DNA from: CAYNTH01 sp964427055
Lineage (GTDB): Archaea > Aenigmatarchaeota > Aenigmatarchaeia > CG10238-14 > SCSR01
Assembly: GCA_964427055.1 (NCBI GenBank)
Contig: CAYRSQ010000053.1
Span: 1-5,565 of the forward strand
DNA: 5,565 bases
Reading direction: 5' to 3'
Of the stretch, positions 1 through 5,565 are shown in pieces. The notes under the pieces are model-generated. The model worked only from the letters and a program-made list of their open reading frames with translations, was not told where the DNA came from and ran no database searches. The first letter of the stretch is position 1, and every line of letters starts with the position of its first letter. Both the position numbers and the translations under genes were made by a program.

Positions 1-55
1 TTTTCAGCTTCATTATTTAACATTTAGTCATAAGGTAAAATCTCAAGAACTAGCT

Positions 56-84
56 CGTTTTTCACCCTCCCCGAGGGGGGAACG
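56..84. other. GC-rich hairpin of unknown role
   Basis: CCCTCC at 65-70 can pair with GGGGGG at 75-80 (one T-G wobble) around a CCGA loop. CGTT at 56-59 and AACG at 81-84 can extend the stem across a five-base bulge. No T-run follows on the plus strand, so it is not a standard terminator there. It may be a processed 3' end or part of a double hairpin with the terminator at 105-129. The gene it would belong to lies left of the window. Confidence 0.35.
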
Positions 85-104
85 AACTGAGAAAAACAAA
101 GAGA

Positions 105-130
105 AAAGACTCCCTCTGAGGGAGTCTTTA
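105..130 (+). terminator. Rho-independent terminator, probably bidirectional
   Basis: A perfect 12-bp inverted repeat (105-116 and 118-129) flanks a single central T. In practice this is a 10-bp stem, AAAGACTCCC against GGGAGTCTTT, with a TCTGA loop. The A-rich left arm and T-rich right end let it work on either strand. It would end transcription of a gene outside the window on the left and insulate the gene starting at 294. Confidence 0.85.
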
Positions 131-158
131 TGGAGATATCCTTACATGCGAGCCTATT

Positions 159-182
159 TGGTATAATTTCATCGTACGATGA
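159..182 (+). promoter_or_regulatory. Extended -10 promoter with palindromic operator candidate
   Basis: TGGTATAAT at 159-167 is a perfect extended -10 element (TG-n-TATAAT); no good -35 box precedes it. Immediately downstream, TCATCGTACGATGA at 169-182 is a perfect 14-bp palindrome covering the predicted transcription start near 174. A repressor binding there could block this promoter. That role is inferred from position only. It would be the distal promoter of the gene at 294. Confidence 0.4.
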
Positions 183-226
183 TGCTTATGTTGCGATTGA
201 AACACGGTATTTCTTTCTTTGATTGC

Positions 227-255
227 TTGATATTTATCATCGAGTGGCGTATAGT
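227..255 (+). promoter_or_regulatory. Sigma70 promoter of the gene at 294
   Basis: A -35 box TTGATA (227-232) and a -10 box TATAGT (250-255), each five of six to consensus, are separated by the optimal 17 bp. The predicted start of transcription near 262 gives a short leader of about 32 nt carrying the Shine-Dalgarno GGAGGG (284-289) five bases before the ATG at 294. Confidence 0.75.
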
Positions 256-293
256 ACCTACCCCACATAATTGAATAATGACCGGAGGGAAAT

Positions 294-866
294 ATGGTAA
301 CTGTATTAGGGAAAGAAGGAGATAATTTCTATACGGCATTTTATGAGCCAGACCACAAAAAACGGAAAAAGTCACTAGATAAATGGGTAAAGAAAACAAC
401 CCCGGCGGTGCAAAAGGCAGTTACTGAAGAGTTGAAGTCCTTGGTAGATTTCGTAATGGAGAATAGATGGACTGATGAAGGATGGAAAGCAGGGGAAGAA
501 AAATTACGCCGTATTCAACCAGATTACCATCTTGTTATGGACATAAAACTCCGCTCATTAACTGGGCGAGAGCGTAAGGACTTCAAGGGAGAATTACCTG
601 CCTCGGCCTTCAAGAAAGAAGAGAAAGTGCAGGATAAGCAGGGAGAATTACCTGCCTCGGCTTTCAAAAAAGGGGGGGAAGAGCAGGGTAAGCAAAGTGG
701 AGTTGAGGAGGATGGCGATGACTATGAGGATGCCGGTCGCTCTCCTAATGATGACCGGTCTGACTCTATGAATCCCAATAACGATGCCTATCAGGCATCA
801 ATGGACAATAGGAGCGACCAAATGAACCCCAACAATTCATCTTATTGGTCATCAAGGGGAAGGTGA
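294..866 (+). CDS. Repeat-containing charged protein with C-terminal MNPNN motifs
   Basis: 190 residues, hydrophilic, with no signal peptide or membrane segment, so probably cytoplasmic. Residues 1-95 look folded, with lysine-rich helices and several Trp. Two tandem 18-residue repeats follow, each starting GELPASAFKK (99-116 and 117-134); they come from a 54-bp DNA duplication at 587-694. An acidic stretch (about 136-153) leads to two further 18-residue-spaced units with RSD-x-MNPNN-xx-Y (154-171 and 172-190), ending YWSSRGR. I recall similar NPNN/SSRG tails on many small uncharacterised proteobacterial proteins, but no function is known to me. The start is chosen from GGAGGG five bases upstream and the promoter at 227-255. 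It points away from the Argonaute operon and is unlikely to belong to it. The coding call is firm; the function is unknown. Confidence 0.85.
   Translation: MVTVLGKEGDNFYTAFYEPDHKKRKKSLDKWVKKTTPAVQKAVTEELKSLVDFVMENRWTDEGWKAGEEKLRRIQPDYHLVMDIKLRSLTGRERKDFKGELPASAFKKEEKVQDKQGELPASAFKKGGEEQGKQSGVEEDGDDYEDAGRSPNDDRSDSMNPNNDAYQASMDNRSDQMNPNNSSYWSSRGR
587..694 (+). repeat. Two-copy 54-bp tandem repeat inside the gene at 294
   Basis: Copy one is 587-640 and copy two 641-694. The first 21 bases are identical (GGGAGAATTACCTGCCTCGG onward) and the ends also match (AAGCA). The middles differ, including an A6G7 run at 666-678 in copy two. The 54-bp period preserves the reading frame and adds 18 residues per copy, so copy number could vary between strains without breaking the protein. 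Confidence 0.9.
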
Positions 867-873
867 AAAGGTT

Positions 874-1029
874 ATGCGCGGTAAACGCAGAAGTTTATTG
901 AACGGTATCAGAGTAGGAAGGGAAATGGCCAAGACTAAAGCGAATGAACTATTGGCTGGCGTTCCTTTGTTTGTCCCTAAGACTCAGTACTATACGTATA
1001 ATCTGAAATCCAAGAACTTCTCGCTTTGA
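874..1029 (+). CDS. Possible small basic protein, overlaps Argonaute gene end
   Basis: A 51-codon ORF starts eight bases after the stop of the gene at 294-866. It has a usable Shine-Dalgarno (AAGGTG at 860-865, eight bases from the ATG), so translational coupling is plausible. The product begins MRGKRRSLLNGIRVGREMAK and is strongly basic, with no membrane segment or domain I recognise. Its last 13 codons lie inside the convergent Argonaute gene, overlapping it by 40 bp. One reading is that the original 3' end was replaced when the defence operon arrived; another is that this is chance. No terminator lies between it and the upstream gene, so it would be co-transcribed. It may equally be untranslated 3' sequence. 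Confidence 0.4.
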   Translation: MRGKRRSLLNGIRVGREMAKTKANELLAGVPLFVPKTQYYTYNLKSKNFSL

Positions 1030-2366
1030 ACATCCCGATATTTCATAACGTCGGCAATGCGATCAGAATACTTGAGCGTGACAGGTGTTCTAGACATTAG
1101 ATTGGACGTGTTCCAATTCATCTTTGTCAATGCCAACACTTCACAAGCTAACACTTCTATAGAACGCTCGCCAAGGTGTTTGTGGATTTCAAGAGGTGCC
1201 GGAATATGAGCGCCTGGGTACGTTCCAAATAATTGCACAACTCCAGTAGTGTAAAGCAGGCCGCGATTCTCACTCAATTTAAGAAAAGTTCCCCGTTGTG
1301 GAGGATATCCGGTATTTGTGAATAGCCTAATGATTGAACTGGTCTGAATATGGACGAGGTCAACCTGAGGAATTTCACCCAACGCCTCCTGTGCACCCGC
1401 AAGTTCATCCCCTAAAAAAGCCGTTGACTTGTGAACTACAACCCTGAATGGTGTTTTCCCTATCGACTGAGAATAGGCAATTACAGCAGAGTGTAAAAGA
1501 TTTCTCATTTTCTCACGGCTCAAATGATAGCCGCGGTCCGTTTTGAATTCTCTGTCCTCTATTGCACTGATAGTAATTCCTTCGCCATAGCTGTTAAACA
1601 ACTCAGCGAGACCAATAAGTACTTCTTGCCGTCCTCCTGTACGCTGTATAGCAAACGAGATTCCTACATAGCATGTATCATCGATCTCAGCTCTTACGCG
1701 CCAGGGAGAAGCTGCAGCTTTGTAGTAAAGAGCCAACGACAAATTCCACATCGTATTGCAATAATCAAAAGAATTCATATTTGTCGATCTGTCTCTTACA
1801 AGTTGGGTGCAAATTCCTGTATCGACCACACGAGCCTTAGTGGCAAGCCGCAAATCCTTGCGCCCTTCCGGCATATTCATTGAGAAGAAATTCTTGAATA
1901 CTTCAGGCATATGCAATATGACTGGAGAATGCTTCGGGAGTTTTTTCGTTAGTTCAACAGATGCTTCATAGTAAGCGTCAACAATCCGATCGAAACTTAG
2001 GTTCTGCCCCAAATTAATTACTTGCACCAACTCGGAGTCGATTGCTTCTGGAATTCGAAGAGGCCGCCTGTATACCGATAAGAAGCCCGGGTAATTTGTC
2101 CCTGCTCTATCTCTTTCACGCATAATTTTAGGAGAGTTTAGGTTAAGTAAATGTTTCAACAATAGCTGAATACTTTGCGGGGTCGAAACAACTCCAACTG
2201 TCACAGGAGTAGCCTTATCGACAAGTCCGAGATTGACATCGAAGGGACCATTCTTGACGAGCCCACGTCGCGGGTCAATCTCGGACTGAGTAACCGCTGC
2301 ACCGAAATAAAGCTTCGGCTCATCGAATAACGTATAATCGGGTAAAGTCAGATGTTGCATGGTCAT
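990..2366 (-). CDS. ago: Short prokaryotic Argonaute (MID-PIWI), catalytically inactive
   Basis: 458 residues, the normal size for a short pAgo, with MID and PIWI but no N or PAZ domain. The MID pocket probably includes K177, Q188 (in ICTQLV) and K216 (in ALYYKA), candidates for binding a guide 5' phosphate. PIWI hallmarks are YVGISFAI (233-240), YPPQRGTFLKLS (354-365), LLYTTG (370-375), LALTKMNWN (411-419) and the C-terminal RLYV. The slicer acids are missing: Ser237 stands where active Agos have the first Asp and Ser314 (VHKS) where they have the second. It should therefore bind guide and target without cutting. By family knowledge it forms a heterodimer with the APAZ protein encoded just upstream and acts as its nucleic-acid sensor. 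The ATG at 2366 overlaps the upstream stop codon by four bases, implying translational coupling; a second ATG at 2360 is possible. Confidence 0.92.
   Translation of the reverse strand: MTMQHLTLPDYTLFDEPKLYFGAAVTQSEIDPRRGLVKNGPFDVNLGLVDKATPVTVGVVSTPQSIQLLLKHLLNLNSPKIMRERDRAGTNYPGFLSVYRRPLRIPEAIDSELVQVINLGQNLSFDRIVDAYYEASVELTKKLPKHSPVILHMPEVFKNFFSMNMPEGRKDLRLATKARVVDTGICTQLVRDRSTNMNSFDYCNTMWNLSLALYYKAAASPWRVRAEIDDTCYVGISFAIQRTGGRQEVLIGLAELFNSYGEGITISAIEDREFKTDRGYHLSREKMRNLLHSAVIAYSQSIGKTPFRVVVHKSTAFLGDELAGAQEALGEIPQVDLVHIQTSSIIRLFTNTGYPPQRGTFLKLSENRGLLYTTGVVQLFGTYPGAHIPAPLEIHKHLGERSIEVLACEVLALTKMNWNTSNLMSRTPVTLKYSDRIADVMKYRDVQSEKFLDFRLYV
2363..2366 (-). other. ATGA stop/start overlap coupling the two operon genes
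   Basis: On the minus strand the Argonaute ATG (2366-2364) shares bases with the TGA (2365-2363) of the SIR2-APAZ gene. Only a weak AGGGG lies about 11 bases before the ATG, so re-initiation by terminating ribosomes is the likely route. This suits two proteins that form a 1:1 complex. Confidence 0.85.
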
Positions 2367-4843
2367 CTCGCTCGACCCCTATCTACTATCGCATAGTCAC
2401 CAAATACCAAGCTTGTTTCTGATATTGGGGAGTTATCAGACCCAAGGGGAACCACAATTTCCCCTCCTTCTCCCAAGAATATACGCCATGTCTCAGTGCT
2501 ATCACGTACGATATTATTGAAACGTTTGGAATTAAGTGGGGTCAGTATGCCTTTAGCGATTTCATTAGGAGCAATTGTTTGGCCGTCAGAGGTCAAGAAC
2601 AATCTGGGTAGTAGCGCTAAATAATAATCATTATCTGACCTCTCCAAGGAAACTGACAAACCTTCGTGAAGCCAATAGATACCCCTTCTCCTAACTGCTT
2701 CAAGTGGCATTCCTGCCATGTTTATAGTTCGCGGTACCTTACCTGGAAAGAAAAACTCATTGCGTGGAAGAATCTTCAAACCTTTGGACGCCAGTAGTTT
2801 CCGAACCCCTTGGTAGAAAAGGTCATTGATTGGTCCCCTAATTCTGGCGATAGTAATTGCATCAAGTACAACATGTTCGACCGGCCCAAGTGTGAAAGGT
2901 CTGATAACGTTACGTATAACCGTTTCGTCACCGAAGAAATAAATTTTACCTCTATATGGAGACGCAAGCTCTCCGACAGGTTGAGTATGCTGCTGAAGCT
3001 CACGGTAATCAGACAAGTCTGAATCCGCAACAGCTACAGACAATGGGAGCGCGGTACATTTCAACATATTAGTTTTGAGCACCGATGAGTCGGTCGTGCT
3101 TGCAAGTCTCGCTTTCTGTACGTCCGTTTTTTCGCGTCTTGGGAGTTTCACAGTGACTGAGAAATCACCCACCTCGAAAATTGGAGCAGGCGACCCATTC
3201 TCCTTCATCTGATGAATAATGCGAGGGATACCAGTTCCAAGACCTTCCGCATATCTCATCTCATTGAGCACGCGGTGAAGAGTGATATTACGAGATCCTC
3301 GATTTGTTGACGACTTTCCCAAATTGTCTTTTGAAACTGTAGGAATCAACCCGCCAGGACTCATGATTTCCAAGCGATCTGAGTAAATGAACACGCTTAC
3401 TGGGCGGTCAAAGTCAGAATAGTCACGGTGTGCAACTGCGTTCACGACTGCCTCTCTTACTGCAATCGGCGGAAAATCAAACACATCCTTAACAGGTATG
3501 GTTCTTATGTCCCTGGTCTTTTCGTTGTATTTTCCGACAAAACTCAGGACACTCTCGATAATTCTGGGTACAGTTCCGTGCAACTCCTCTTGTACTATTT
3601 CATCCGATGATTTGAAAAATGCGCACTTGACGAAAGCCGAAGGAACAAAACGGCGAGGATTTACCCCAAATAGCAACAAACCACTGTATGATGGTTTTAA
3701 TGAAGAGCCATCGTCAACAATTACTAAACCCTCATCCGTCAAAAACTTAATTATATCGGCATCAGTGACGGTGGTTCGCGCGGTCTCCAGTTTCGAAAGG
3801 AAATCTTTAACCAAACCAAGCTCTATTACCGAGAAGCTGGCAGGAGACGCATCGTGAAGGCGAAAAGCCCCTGTAGGCTGATGTACAGCGGTCGATGCCG
3901 TACTTGCTGCCTCTACTTTTACTGGAACTGACTGGTCTACACGTGTTGACAGGACATCATCTTTCAAACCAAGGTGTGCAGTAACAGCTTGAAAAAACTT
4001 GTCCGCCGATTCGATCTCGCATCGGAAACAATTATGGCAGGTATCAAGCAGATTCAATATTGTGGGATTGAGCGTATCATCAGCCCTATGAAGCCAATAG
4101 AGCCCATATGGAATCCCCTCAGGTGTATTAGCAAGCGTTTCGAGAATATTCAGGATAGACTTATCGTTACCACCATAACCCACAACTATGAGTCCATATT
4201 CACTTAAGACTTTAACCAGTTTCTCCCTCATGTTTAAAAGTATTTCATCAGTTTCTGAATCTAAGTTTGCCGGATTATAAAGAAAGTCACCGTGCAACTT
4301 TATGACCTTAGGCCGATTTTCTGTTAGTCTAAACGTCTCGATGCGCGCTTCGTGGTCCACAACTACGGGGAGCTTCGCATCGACTACTCGCAAAGCGTCT
4401 TCAATGAGACGGTCAAAATTCGTTGAAAGAACAATATCGAACACGCCGCGCTTGATTGCCACTGCTAGATGAAATAAACTGTTGTTAGGTCGCTTACCTT
4501 CGAACAGGTTTTCCAAATACTTGCGGCGTGACGCTTCGGTTTGGTTGTACATCCGCATGAGTATGCTATACGCGTTCTCTTCACCCCGGCTCCTGTACCA
4601 TTCCTGTTGGTCACGCCAGATGATAGCTTCTTCGAGATCTATATACGGCAACCGATTTGCATTTTCACCACGAGACGATATATAGAGGAGTTTTGTCAGT
4701 TCATTACAGATCTCGGAAGCCGTGGGTATACCGGAGCTATGGGAGGCTCCAGCTCCTATCAACAGGGCGTATTTATGTCCCCTTTGTGCTTCCAGATTGC
4801 TGAGGATGTTGTTCTGAGTTACGACCGTGACCATTTTCATCAT
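2363..4843 (-). CDS. SIR2 - RecG-like GHKL - APAZ fusion, SPARSA effector
   Basis: 826 residues in three parts. Residues 20-270 are a SIR2-type domain: NAD-binding LLIGAGAS (27-34) and SGIPTA (37-42), STNFD (140-144; N142), KLHGD (182-186; probable catalytic H184) and GYGGND (222-227). Residues 340-570 match the part that follows the AlbA_2 domain in Schlafen/RecG-like proteins: LKPSYSGLLLFG (382-393), PSAFVKCAFFK (401-411), REAVVNAVAHRDYS (463-476; GHKL N-box with N468), SPGGL (495-499) and GTGIPRI (536-542). Residues 590-826 are APAZ: IYWLHEGLSV (722-730 region), LTSDG (750-754), FNN (775-777) and W786. SIR2-APAZ partners of short pAgos hydrolyse NAD(P)+ on target recognition, killing the infected cell. 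I recall the usual form as about 570 residues, so the extra middle module explains the length. The reading frame is closed by TAA seven bases before the ATG at 4843. In-frame ATGs at 4840 and 4834 are alternatives, and none has a clear Shine-Dalgarno. Confidence 0.9.
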   Translation of the reverse strand: MMKMVTVVTQNNILSNLEAQRGHKYALLIGAGASHSSGIPTASEICNELTKLLYISSRGENANRLPYIDLEEAIIWRDQQEWYRSRGEENAYSILMRMYNQTEASRRKYLENLFEGKRPNNSLFHLAVAIKRGVFDIVLSTNFDRLIEDALRVVDAKLPVVVDHEARIETFRLTENRPKVIKLHGDFLYNPANLDSETDEILLNMREKLVKVLSEYGLIVVGYGGNDKSILNILETLANTPEGIPYGLYWLHRADDTLNPTILNLLDTCHNCFRCEIESADKFFQAVTAHLGLKDDVLSTRVDQSVPVKVEAASTASTAVHQPTGAFRLHDASPASFSVIELGLVKDFLSKLETARTTVTDADIIKFLTDEGLVIVDDGSSLKPSYSGLLLFGVNPRRFVPSAFVKCAFFKSSDEIVQEELHGTVPRIIESVLSFVGKYNEKTRDIRTIPVKDVFDFPPIAVREAVVNAVAHRDYSDFDRPVSVFIYSDRLEIMSPGGLIPTVSKDNLGKSSTNRGSRNITLHRVLNEMRYAEGLGTGIPRIIHQMKENGSPAPIFEVGDFSVTVKLPRREKTDVQKARLASTTDSSVLKTNMLKCTALPLSVAVADSDLSDYRELQQHTQPVGELASPYRGKIYFFGDETVIRNVIRPFTLGPVEHVVLDAITIARIRGPINDLFYQGVRKLLASKGLKILPRNEFFFPGKVPRTINMAGMPLEAVRRRGIYWLHEGLSVSLERSDNDYYLALLPRLFLTSDGQTIAPNEIAKGILTPLNSKRFNNIVRDSTETWRIFLGEGGEIVVPLGSDNSPISETSLVFGDYAIVDRGRAR

Positions 4844-4870
4844 TATACATTAACGAAGCGAAGGTAACCA
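4842..4870 (-). promoter_or_regulatory. Candidate promoter of the SIR2-APAZ/Argonaute operon
   Basis: On the minus strand a perfect TATAAT (4847-4842) is preceded, 17 bp upstream, by TGGTTA (4870-4865), a poor -35 box (three of six). The -10 box overlaps the first ATG, so transcription would start near 4835-4834, right at the in-frame ATG at 4834. That would give a leaderless mRNA with a product starting MVTVVTQNN. The box could be chance; no better promoter is visible upstream on this strand. Confidence 0.35.
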
Positions 4871-5024
4871 GATTTTTACATTGCCAGTGCCTTAGACACT
4901 TATTAGGGAGCATTTGTTACGATTTAAGTTTTAGGCGTATCCTGAGGAGTGCCCCATTCGTTCATTAAGTCGATATGTGTTTTTGTTTCAGCCACTCTTT
5001 TATAGTGACTTGTGAACCTTGCCG

Positions 5025-5053
5025 TTTATAAATAAACCAGTATATGGTATGAT
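5025..5053 (+). promoter_or_regulatory. Promoter of the DUF2188 gene
   Basis: The -35 box TTTATA (5025-5030, four of six) and the -10 box TATGAT (5048-5053, five of six) are 17 bp apart. The -10 box is extended by TG at 5045-5046. Transcription would start near 5060, giving a leader of roughly 110 nt. Confidence 0.55.
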
Positions 5054-5086
5054 TCCTCAACAAAAGAGATTTTTGGTTCTGGTTAC

Positions 5087-5102
5087 CGGCGGGTTCCCGC
5101 TG
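5087..5102 (+). other. Leader hairpin upstream of the DUF2188 gene
   Basis: GCGGGTTCCCGC (5089-5100) is self-complementary and extends by one wobble and one C-G pair to 5087-5102. It lies in the predicted leader RNA. Several T residues follow, but interrupted (ATTATGGTTTT), so it is not a convincing attenuator. It may simply be an mRNA-stabilising stem. Confidence 0.3.
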
Positions 5103-5155
5103 ATTATGGTTTTCACTGTCAGCCTCTATTAAAATTTCGGTCGCAATTTGAGTGC

Positions 5156-5163
5156 TAGGAGGT
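5156..5163 (+). promoter_or_regulatory. Strong ribosome binding site for the DUF2188 gene
   Basis: TAGGAGGT is nearly the full complement of the 16S rRNA 3' end and sits seven bases before the ATG at 5171. This fixes the start and predicts efficient translation. Confidence 0.85.
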
Positions 5164-5170
5164 TCAAGTT

Positions 5171-5419
5171 ATGAGTAAAGGTAGAGACAGAACTGTGTCT
5201 AGACGTCCTGACGGAAACTGGGAAAACAAGAGGAACGATGCTGGTCGGGCTTCGAGTGTTCACAGTACGCAGCGTGAGGCCGAACTATCAGCAAAAGAAA
5301 TGCTAGGTAATCAAGGCGGTGGTGAGCTGACAACTAAGGGCGTCGACGGGAGAATCCGAAGCAAGGACACAATCTCACCAGGCAAAGACCCAAATCCACC
5401 GAAGGACAAGGAGCACTAA
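5171..5419 (+). CDS. DUF2188 family small protein
   Basis: 82 residues, hydrophilic, with no signal or membrane segment. It carries the DUF2188 pattern in order: RRPDGNW (11-17), RASSVHSTQREAE (26-38), GGGEL (49-53), DGRIRSKD (59-66) and the proline-rich end DPNPPK (73-78). The family is small and common in bacteria. The substrate and function are unknown to me; the Arg/Trp-rich strand plus helix suggests a small alpha/beta fold that might bind another macromolecule. The gene is monocistronic as far as the window shows, with its own promoter at 5025-5053. It is transcribed away from the Argonaute operon, so a shared role is not implied. The family call is firm. Confidence 0.85.
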   Translation: MSKGRDRTVSRRPDGNWENKRNDAGRASSVHSTQREAELSAKEMLGNQGGGELTTKGVDGRIRSKDTISPGKDPNPPKDKEH

Positions 5420-5565
5420 CGGATTGTCGCGAAGACAACAGATTTGAAGACGGATTCGTATTTCGAAGCAGAGAAAACGAAATCTCACCTTCTATACGAA
5501 TTCGACTGCTATTGGACCTTTAGAATGAAAGTGGTTTCCATCTCGTGGAGGGTTCTGTCTTCAGC
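5420..5565. other. Downstream region with no supported gene
   Basis: A weak 5-bp hairpin (TTGTC 5424-5428, GACAA 5434-5438, loop GCGAA) follows the DUF2188 stop but lacks a T-run. An 8-bp inverted pair, ATTCGTAT (5454-5461) and ATACGAAT (5494-5501), lies further on. A minus-strand frame is open from the window edge to a TAG at 5511-5509, only 18 codons, too short to judge as a gene end. Confidence 0.5.

Larger units (their letters stand above)
4844..5170. other. Divergent intergenic region, 327 bp
   Basis: This region separates the divergent Argonaute operon and DUF2188 gene. I find no ORF with a ribosome site, no tRNA and no CRISPR-like repeats. It contains the candidate minus-strand promoter at 4842-4870, the plus-strand promoter at 5025-5053, a GC-rich hairpin at 5087-5102 and the ribosome site at 5156-5163. 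The stretch 4871-5024 is AT-rich and shows no structure I can name. Confidence 0.7.

Noticed and set aside
169..399. Minus-strand ORF of 76 codons with a hydrophobic start
   Set aside because: It runs antisense through the promoter, ribosome site and first codons of the gene at 294, has no recognisable domain, and its hydrophobicity reflects AT-rich sequence.
666..672. AAAAAAG as a programmed -1 ribosomal frameshift site
   Set aside because: The reading frame is AAA AAA GGG, not the A AAA AAG phase required, and no downstream stimulatory structure is evident.
587..694. Repeats as a CRISPR array
   Set aside because: Only two adjacent 54-bp copies, in frame inside a coding gene, with no spacer structure.
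991..1000. TATACGTATA palindrome at the Argonaute stop codon as an integration site
   Set aside because: Ten bases of alternating AT-rich sequence is easily chance, and I saw no matching copy at the other end of the operon.
1524..1883. Plus-strand ORF of 119 codons within the Argonaute gene
   Set aside because: It is antisense to conserved MID/PIWI coding sequence, has no domain and no promoter context.
2776..4867. Several plus- and minus-strand ORFs of 60-119 codons within the SIR2-APAZ gene
   Set aside because: All lie in other frames of a gene whose motifs are intact along its full length; none resembles a protein family.
5424..5438. Hairpin as terminator of the DUF2188 gene
   Set aside because: The stem is only 5 bp and no T-run follows.
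5525..5565. ATG-initiated frame running off the right edge
   Set aside because: It has no Shine-Dalgarno and only about 13 codons are visible.

Overview
The window looks like a chromosomal or island segment of a Gram-negative bacterium, probably a proteobacterium and perhaps a gammaproteobacterium. This rests on sigma70-type promoters (for example TTGATA-17 nt-TATAGT), canonical Shine-Dalgarno sites, and two small flanking proteins of types I associate mainly with proteobacteria: one with a C-terminal MNPNN repeat and one DUF2188 protein. The genus cannot be read from the sequence.

Layout. Positions 1-130 hold two hairpins; the second (105-129) is a near-perfect factor-independent terminator. 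Positions 131-293 are a promoter region with two candidate promoters and a 14-bp palindrome. A plus-strand gene (294-866) encodes a highly charged, repeat-containing 190-residue protein. A possible small coupled ORF (874-1029) follows, and its end overlaps the next gene tail to tail. Positions 990-4843, on the minus strand, hold a two-gene operon. A 327-bp intergenic region follows, with candidate promoters for both directions. A plus-strand DUF2188 gene lies at 5171-5419, and the last 146 bp carry no gene I can support.

The centrepiece is the operon at 4843-990. The first gene encodes an 826-residue protein with three parts: an N-terminal SIR2-type NADase-like domain, a middle RecG-like/GHKL ATPase-like module of the type normally found behind an AlbA_2 (Schlafen-like) domain, and a C-terminal APAZ domain. 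The second gene starts inside the stop codon of the first (ATGA) and encodes a 458-residue short prokaryotic Argonaute (MID-PIWI only) that has lost its slicer residues. SIR2-APAZ plus short pAgo is the SPARSA type of anti-phage/anti-plasmid defence. In it, a guide-loaded Argonaute/APAZ heterodimer recognises invader nucleic acid and unleashes NAD(P)+ hydrolysis, causing abortive infection. The extra GHKL-like module of about 230 residues between effector and APAZ makes this an elaborated version. An added ATP- or nucleotide-binding control step is the most interesting hypothesis here.

The flanking small genes point the other way and have their own regulatory signals. They look like host or island backbone next to which the defence operon sits, not like parts of the system.
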